DNA of 18,722 nt from Tetmemena sp. SeJ-2015 (lineage: Eukaryota; Ciliophora; Spirotrichea; Sporadotrichida; Oxytrichidae), in the NCBI GenBank assembly GCA_027382625.1, contig JAJKFJ010023673.1, forward strand, positions 1-18,722, read 5' to 3'. Numbering within the stretch: the stretch's first letter is position 1; every line of letters begins with the position of its first letter. The notes under the pieces are model-generated. The model was not told the DNA's origin. It saw nothing but the letters and a program-made list of their open reading frames with translations, and ran no database searches. The position numbers and the translations under genes were made by a program. Positions 15,401 to 18,722 of the stretch are shown here, piece by piece.

Positions 15401-15851
15401 GAAAGTGCTCTTGGATAAGTGGAAAGCATATAAAAGCCAGCTGACTTATAGAAACATAGAAAAGGGGGAAATGGAACAGGCTTGGAGGAGGGCAAAGAAT
15501 ATCTCCCGCTTTCTAATGTTGCTTTGATCTCTAATGCAGATAAAAACTCTACAGTCGCGAAGAGAACAAGTAAAACTAATCACCTAAATAAACTCAAAAA
15601 AGAAAGAGCCAATGAAAACACAAGTCGTTTCATTTAAGAGAATTGAATAATTCATCAGAAACATGTAGAATAAGGGAAAGAAGTACAAACTGATTTCATA
15701 AAAACTGCAGATAATTGATGATGAGAATATTAGTGGAAAATTAGTTAAGGCAATAACTTAGTTAAAAAAAAATATAATATCATTATGTAACCATTCAAAA
15801 TAAACATCCGCATCCTTTCTTGTTCTTTTTTAAACTTTTACTTTCCTTTGA
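9409..15851 (+). CDS. Gene Y: large coiled-coil protein (germline, IES-interrupted)
   Basis: Starts at ATG 9409 (MSGTNNKSSLSQD) and stays in one frame through one intron and about 24 IESs, giving roughly 1,700 residues. Order: a disordered Ser/Pro/Gln-rich start; a long coiled coil (for example RRLHELLKKDIHSMRNDIHA, LQEQLSLNGVRLQNHNEV); an acidic linker; a second coiled coil (EEDNLLREEFEERTREQDTK); a Cys motif (DKNCLSCSGQQNVVMSAFK ... ACLQY) followed by RKALIEICLHNLDQ; then a Ser/Asn/Lys-rich tail. I do not recognise the family; ciliates have many such cytoskeletal proteins. The first in-frame stop after ITQLKKN is TGA 15849-15851, which would overlap the convergent GTPase gene by 57 bp, so the true 3' end is uncertain. 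Twelve or more junctions have pointers of 5-10 bp. Confidence 0.75.
9449..9482 (+). other. Intron in gene Y, 34 nt, GTAAGA...ATAG
   Basis: Splicing joins SLSQD to IAAKSKSPRPQISGKD in frame. No matching pointer of the right phase exists. Confidence 0.7.
9599..9637 (+). other. Tentative IES, 39 bp, pointer CGC
   Basis: Removes an in-frame TGA; the junction peptide is EVDRTQRSMVRGIQNES. Only a 3-bp pointer. Confidence 0.5.
9757..9789 (+). other. IES, 33 bp, pointer TTCTC
   Basis: An in-frame AT-rich insert; removal gives QTSSPLRPKRSLSQPEF. Confidence 0.65.
10004..10031 (+). other. IES, 28 (or 25) bp, pointer AAT
   Basis: Restores NEIDNELFGFNLETRIRQ. Tandem AAT makes the exact left boundary ambiguous. 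Confidence 0.65.
10171..10228 (+). other. IES, 58 bp, pointer ATATTGATGA
   Basis: An exact 10-bp direct repeat. With the next short IES it restores KNAKHIDDKFAEEIHQQILL. Confidence 0.8.
10249..10264 (+). other. Very short IES, 16 bp, pointer GAGGA
   Basis: Removal shifts DDKFAEE into IHQQILLMENERK. A nested GGAG repeat would give a 13-bp alternative, also in frame. Not AT-rich. Confidence 0.65.
10388..10410 (+). other. IES, 23 bp, pointer ATC
   Basis: Restores AQEKIQQIDELMRADRRL. Confidence 0.65.
10675..10703 (+). other. IES, 29 bp, pointer AAC
   Basis: Restores VSQYKHNLEELYESVND. Confidence 0.7.
10893..10942 (+). other. IES, 50 bp, pointer AATGA
   Basis: Restores FLKLDILNEVVEAMFQTA. Confidence 0.7.
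11040..11059 (+). other. IES, 20 bp, pointer AAGCT
   Basis: Restores NVYEAQILQTHIDYQIEEYF. Confidence 0.75.
11585..11610 (+). other. IES, 26 bp, pointer TCAT
   Basis: Restores RKYKVIYSSAAMEEE together with the next IES. Confidence 0.7.
11630..11902 (+). other. IES, 273 bp, pointer AATGGAGGAA
   Basis: An exact 10-bp direct repeat. The interior contains a TGA (11734) in the upstream frame and an ATG (11787) open into the downstream one, mimicking two genes; removal gives one ORF, YSSAAMEEEILFQNDG. Confidence 0.8.
11970..11976 (+). other. Ultra-short IES, 7 bp, pointer AAACT
   Basis: Two AAACT copies separated by CA. Removal joins QKPNKLDNYWRGCQIQCK in frame; otherwise TGA follows NKLKT. Confidence 0.55.
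12018..12093 (+). other. IES, 76 bp, pointer AGTACT
   Basis: Restores QIQCKVLQTQKVIASISASP. Confidence 0.75.
12243..12295 (+). other. IES, 53 bp, pointer GCGAGG
   Basis: Restores DNSDGEGEEDDDQMEEQ. The GC-rich pointer in AT-rich DNA makes a chance repeat unlikely. Confidence 0.85.
12499..12535 (+). other. IES, 37 bp, pointer GAGT
   Basis: Restores RELNESLISTPAHRVRRV. Confidence 0.75.
13302..13338 (+). other. IES, 37 bp, pointer ATCAA
   Basis: Restores LKMNESNQRIPSQQRVQTV. Confidence 0.75.
13426..13449 (+). other. IES, 24 bp, pointer GAATCT
   Basis: Restores NSMLTGISTDNSNDELN. Confidence 0.8.
13589..13641 (+). other. IES, 53 bp, pointer GGTTATGA
   Basis: An 8-bp repeat; restores GQQNVVMSAFKLACLQY. 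Confidence 0.85.
14042..14090 (+). other. IES, 49 bp, pointer AACT
   Basis: Restores SSSQANSPRNNRVEREN, the only frame that continues to the next junction. Confidence 0.75.
14192..14220 (+). other. IES, 29 bp, pointer TTCACAAC
   Basis: An 8-bp repeat; restores SANYLSQQVLSNSQQRK. Confidence 0.85.
14459..14594 (+). other. IES, 136 bp, pointer ACAT
   Basis: Restores LSRNTFGGNQSNRDQ. AT-rich interior with no coding pattern. Confidence 0.75.
14783..14819 (+). other. IES, 37 bp, pointer TAAT
   Basis: Restores SPHLVNESEEKQSSIFSG. Confidence 0.8.
15160..15277 (+). other. Tentative IES, 118 bp, pointer AATA
   Basis: Restores GNMAINNASSNNNSYNQNQ in the frame that runs on to the end of the gene. Other repeats in this AT-rich stretch (for example TAAGTAT) are possible but do not give a continuous frame. 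Confidence 0.5.
15629..15650 (+). other. IES, 22 bp, pointer TTCAT
   Basis: Restores ENTSRFIRNMQNKGKKY. Confidence 0.8.
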
Positions 15852-16824
15852 GAATCTATCCGAAATAAGATTATTAAAATTATTCTCTTACTTCTAAGTG
15901 CAAGTGTTTTCCACCCATTGAAAAGCCAAATCTATAAATCTTTCACGAGCCGCTGAACAATAAAGTACATTGAAATTTTCATTTTAGAAAGTATTTATTA
16001 TCTTAATTGAAGTTGGGATAGTTTTCAAGATAATGATCAAGATTGAAAAACTCATGTATGAAATTTTTGTCAATCAGGGAATCTAAGGCTGACGTCTCAT
16101 TAGAGGCTGCATTCTTTTACTAATGATTGCTTTGTTTGAAGCTTTCTTGTGAAGATCCAGAATCACACTTATTGAACAAAAGCAAGAACTATTTATCGCT
16201 GGCCCCTTCTATCACATTTTCAATTTTAAATAATCTTAATTTATTTTAACATTAAAGACGAGTTCAAATTCCATCATAGCGGATGCTAGCATGCTTTAGT
16301 TTGCGGCATCAACTACAAACTATCATAAGGTTCAACATTAGTTAGCATCTCAATGGCTTTTAATTTATTCTTAAACATTTTTCTGAGTTCTACATTCAAT
16401 GCTCTTACCATTATAGCTTATGCATCTGAGATAAACTTGAACCAGTTTGACTTCATAGAAGATCCCACTTCATTAATGAAGTAATCTTTAACGTTGCTTT
16501 CTGAATCCCTTATTTAGAAAGTATTCGTATCAAACCCTGTCTATAATTATTAATTAATCAGAAATTGCTAACTGTTGAGTTGATTTAAATATCTCTTTCG
16601 AACTAATCAATGTCAAATGAATTTGATGTAGGAGTTTCTAAATCTCTTTAAGGTTTCTTCGCTAAAAGTTCTGACTGAGATATCACTAAAAATCAATAAA
16701 TAACAGCTAATTTCAACTTTAATAGAAACTTACTCTTTAATTTTTTGATAAGAAGAGATTTACCAGCTCCCTCAAGTCCTAAAACTAAGACATGGGTCTT
16801 TCGCTTATTTTGAATTTTATCCAT
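15795..16824 (-). CDS. Small Arf-like GTPase
   Basis: Reads leftward from ATG at 16824 to TGA at 15797-15795; two GT-AG introns and three IESs removed leave about 261 codons. Visible motifs: G1 GLEGAGKS (residues 16-23); a T-G-F switch segment (STGFDTNTFQIRD); an Arf-type SNWFKFISDAQAIMFVVDAA strand-helix-strand; G4 FLLLFNKCD; G5 LYCSA. Arf-family proteins bind GTP/GDP and act as switches in membrane traffic or cilia. Oddities: the usual DxxG of switch II is replaced by INEVGSS, there is an insertion of about 30 residues between G1 and the switch, and the C-terminus ends KKGCGCLF. That is a Cys pair without a strict CaaX box, so lipidation there is only possible. N-terminal Gly for myristoylation is absent. 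An SRP-receptor-beta-like protein is an alternative. Confidence 0.8.
15969..16005 (-). other. IES, 37 bp, pointer TTCAAT
   Basis: Restores ENYPNFNVLYCSAARER in the GTPase. Confidence 0.85.
16214..16248 (-). other. IES, 35 bp, pointer AATGT
   Basis: Restores FELVFNVIEGASDKQFLLLF, placing the NKCD motif in frame. Confidence 0.85.
16320..16408 (-). other. Intron 2 of the GTPase gene, 89 nt
   Basis: Starts GTAAGAGC, ends ATGATAG, and carries a consensus-like branch site TGCTAAC. Splicing joins DAQAIM to FVVDAANQS in frame. Confidence 0.8.
16537..16571 (-). other. IES, 35 bp, pointer ACAG
   Basis: Removes a TGA and restores DIQINSTGFDTNTFQIRD in the GTPase switch region. Confidence 0.7.
16686..16733 (-). 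other. Intron 1 of the GTPase gene, 48 nt
   Basis: GTAAGTTT...TTTTTAG right after the P-loop; splicing joins LIKKLK to MISQSELL in frame. Confidence 0.75.
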
Positions 16825-16976
16825 TTAAATTTATTTTATAAAACCTAATCTAGAAATACATTCTTTACAGTTTTTCTAAGTGTTTTTAGTCCTTGTAATC
16901 TATCACTTTAATGTAAGGTCTGGCTATTACGCTATTAAAAATTTACCAATATACTTAAGTTCATTTGAATTTGGTA
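16825..16976. other. AT-rich spacer between the carboxypeptidase block and the GTPase gene
   Basis: Homology to the left carboxypeptidase locus ends at about 16977 after IDL. The stretch has no coding pattern beyond that and holds the upstream region of the GTPase gene. Confidence 0.6.
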
Positions 16977-18168
16977 ATAAGTCAATTGTGGCTAGAGCGA
17001 GTCTGATATTTCTGTTAACATGACCATCATAGGTTCTGTCATTCATGGCTTAAACGCTATGGATATCAATGAGACCTGTCTTAAAAATTTAATTGAAGTA
17101 TTTTAACTTAGCGTTGACTTTCCTTTTTCCAAGCGAAGCCTCCTCTGGCTTTTTAGATAAGTCAGTCTCCACTATATAAACTGCTGTTCTCACAGTTTAG
17201 TAGGCTTCCTTAGACTGCTTAATTCCATAGCTGTCGTCCAGACTGTAGCTTTAAGGAAATCTTATTTTAAATTACAATCAAATAATATATTGGAAGGCAC
17301 TTGAACAAAGTAGAGTCAGGGTTCTTGTTATCCCATCCACCGCCATAGCCCCAATCTTCTAAACCTCCTTACACGGGGTAGATGGTTGAGGAGATATCTC
17401 CGAAGATGTATTCCTCAATCGAAGACTGCTAGTTTCAATACATCATAAAATATTTTGAAGTGGTTGATAGTTCCTAGAGTTCATATAGGTAATAACAGAG
17501 CCGGTTTAGTTTTTCATTATCCATCCTACGCTTTCAAAAGCTTGGAGGTCTGGAGACTCTCTAGATATGTAGTTGTCATTTTAAACTTTCACTCTGTTAA
17601 ATGAACCCCAGGGATAGCCGATTACATTTACACCTCCATGGAAAGTCAGCATAGTTTTAAAATATGCTTGCCCATATATTCAACTTCATAGATACCAAGA
17701 CATTTTGAGTGAATATCTGATGAACGACTCTTCCAGCAATTGTGTTGAGGCAGTCTTTATCCCTAGTATTGTACGGGAAATCTCTATTGATGTCAAAGCT
17801 GAGTGTCTGTTTCTATCTCGTGCCTTGAACTATCTTCTTGTGTGGATTTTTGGTGTACTTCTCACTCTCAGTATTGATTCTCTCTTCTCTCTCATAGTGG
17901 TAGTACCCCACTGCAATAAGTAAATTAATATTTGCACTGCATTTGTCATAGGAGTGATGATAATCTCCCTTTGAGTTAGCAAGTTCATATAAAGTATTTG
18001 TGTAAGTTCTTGATAAACTCATCCCCAGAGTAGTAGCTTGACAAGATGTACTCTATCAAGTAAAAGGCAGCATTAGGGCCAATCACTTCATCTCCATGAA
18101 GAGCGCCAGAAATATACACTTGTGCCTTCTCCTCCGCATCTTCGTTCCTCACTCGATAATCAGAAATA
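16977..18168 (-). CDS. Intact inverted MDS block encoding the M14 carboxypeptidase catalytic domain
   Basis: Reads leftward from the 13-bp word at 18156-18168. It starts ISDYRVRNEDAEEKAQVYIS and contains SGALHGDEVIGPNAAFYLIE (first zinc ligands His and Glu, 18087-18098), TPMTNAVGYYHYEREER, DINRDFPYN (substrate Arg), LTFHGGVNVIGYPWG (third zinc His), GGLEDWGYGGGWDN and IVETDLSKKPEEASLG (catalytic Glu). It ends RNIRLALATIDL at about 16977. Four IESs and one intron-like segment must be removed; then there is no internal stop or frameshift, unlike the colinear copy at 365-1389. It has neither the N-terminal segment nor the C-terminal extension, which occur only at 1-338 and 1390-3198. It is best read as the functional central MDSs of that gene, inverted and displaced; a truncated duplicate is the alternative. 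Confidence 0.75.
17255..17291 (-). other. IES, 37 bp, pointer TTCC
   Basis: Restores FKCLPQSYSLDDSYG; orthologous in position to 1051-1087. Confidence 0.8.
17429..17496 (-). other. Intron-like segment, 68 nt, GTTATT...CTAG
   Basis: Contains an in-frame TGA. Skipping it joins NQTGS to QSSIEEYIFGD. The left copy has the same ends but only 22 nt. An IES with pointer TTAT inside it is an alternative but leaves the TGA. Confidence 0.4.
17650..17686 (-). other. IES, 37 bp, pointer CTATG, absent from the left copy
   Basis: Restores NVLVSMLTFHGGVNVIG. The left copy has exactly one CTATG and no insert (around 739-743). Confidence 0.9.
17909..17934 (-). other. IES, 26 bp, pointer TGCAGTG, absent from the left copy
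   Basis: Restores TPMTNAVGYYHYEREE. The left copy shows the precise IES-free junction with one TGCAGTG. Confidence 0.92.
17981..18003 (-). other. IES, 23 bp, pointer GAACTT, absent from the left copy
   Basis: Restores DEFIKNLLTQREIIIT. The left copy shows the precise junction with one GAACTT. Confidence 0.92.
18156..18168 (-). repeat. 13-bp scrambling pointer, inverted partner of 326-338
   Basis: Reads TATTTCTGATTAT on the minus strand and marks where coding sequence begins after AT-rich DNA. See 326-338. Confidence 0.7.
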
Positions 18169-18408
18169 AAAATAAATGCCAATATAAAATAAGTATTTAA
18201 GATAGTTAAATCTTAGAAAAAATTAAATCAAAAGTTTCTGCTAATGAGAATTTTATTTCTCAACTTTAATATCAAAATTTAACATTAGGAAATTGGTTCA
18301 ATATTTAGCCTACAATTTAATTTCAGTCTGAAAATTTACTTAGAGAAGGTTGGGTAGTTTATTATTCATGAAGGGTGGACTTATTTAGTAGTAAATTGGT
18401 ATTTAATT
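18169..18408. other. AT-rich non-coding stretch
   Basis: 240 bp between the inverted carboxypeptidase block and the stop codon of the rightmost gene. No ORF and no recognisable motif; presumably IES and 3' flanking DNA. Confidence 0.6.
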
Positions 18409-18722
18409 TCAATCCTGTGATGATGTTATTGTATCTTATTCGTATTCTAGCATTTCAAGCTCAAAAGCTTTAAAAGTAAGAATCTGTTAGTCTATTTCTT
18501 CTAATTAATTGAGCAAGTTATCATCTAAATAAAAATTTTGAGAATAATTCCTTATCCTGTCGTTTGATAAATAAAAATAGATCAATGACTTAAAACGCTT
18601 CTGGGTAAAGAAAATATAGAAGGACTAAAGAAGTATTGTTGACTCGAGATTGGATTTGTTGTGACTATCTATCGATTAGGTTAAAAAGGGAGTGAGTCTC
18701 AAACACATTGAGGGCGAGATTG
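18409..18722 (-). CDS. C-terminal end of an unrecognised gene (5' partial)
   Basis: With TAA/TAG as Gln, the minus strand is open for over 100 codons from the window edge to TGA at 18411-18409. The C-terminus reads NQLEEIDQQILTFKAFELEM LEYEQDTITSSQD, a helical, acidic tail typical of coiled-coil proteins. No IES has to be removed. The AT-rich stretch encoding SLIYFYLSNDRIRNYSQNFY may hide an in-frame IES. Function cannot be assigned from this fragment. Confidence 0.6.

Noticed and set aside
17705..17923. Plus-strand ORF of 72 codons matching the minus-strand ORF at 476-754
   Set aside because: Both are the antisense of the two carboxypeptidase copies, so their similarity is just the duplication.
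1..18722. Bacterial or standard-code reading of the many ORFs of 65-145 codons
   Set aside because: They end at TAA/TAG inside clearly coding protein (for example the M14 motifs) and most overlap the real genes in other frames or strands; reading TAA/TAG as Gln and removing pointer-flanked segments gives long continuous proteins.
1..18722. Telomere-bearing (TBE-type) transposons or other mobile-element genes
   Set aside because: No C4A4 repeats, no long terminal inverted repeats and no transposase motifs were seen.

Overview
This window reads as germline (micronuclear) DNA of a hypotrich ciliate of the Oxytricha/Stylonychia type. Three things support this. (1) Coding regions only stay open if TAA and TAG are read as glutamine and TGA is the only stop. 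(2) Every coding region is cut by short, mostly AT-rich segments flanked by 2-13 bp direct repeats. Deleting the segment plus one repeat restores one continuous reading frame each time; these are internal eliminated segments (IESs) between macronuclear-destined segments (MDSs), and the repeats are pointers. (3) No C4A4/G4T4 telomere is present although several loci lie end to end. A few conventional GT-AG introns (34-90 nt) occur as well. I worked out about 60 IES junctions by hand; each is an inference from repeat plus frame.

Layout. 1-3198 (+): an M14 zinc carboxypeptidase gene with a long C-terminal extension and a terminal membrane helix; its 5' end lies outside the window, and its central part (365-1389) is a damaged copy. 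3324-9102 (-): one large gene X (about 1,400 codons after removal of about 23 IESs), low-complexity N-terminus followed by a coiled-coil/helical protein, function unknown. 9103-9408: divergent intergenic region with a hairpin. 9409-about 15851 (+): one large gene Y (about 1,700 codons, about 24 IESs), coiled-coil protein, function unknown. 15795-16824 (-): small Arf-like GTPase gene. 16977-18168 (-): a second, intact block of the carboxypeptidase catalytic domain. 18409-18722 (-): the C-terminal end of another, unrecognised gene.

The most interesting feature is the carboxypeptidase. The left 5' segment ends at a 13-bp word (326-338) that recurs exactly, inverted, at 18156-18168, where the intact catalytic block begins. 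Joining at this word gives an in-frame, canonical M14 sequence. The block can return in frame to the left locus at about 1390. So the gene looks scrambled: an inverted MDS block about 15 kb away, with three unrelated genes between, while the colinear copy left in place has two one-base deletions, lacks part of the domain and lacks three IESs. This looks like a snapshot of MDS duplication turning into scrambling.

A second theme is very short IESs: several junctions need removal of only 7-17 bp including the pointer. Without them the large genes appear full of frameshifts. No tRNA, rRNA, CRISPR array or transposon gene was recognised.
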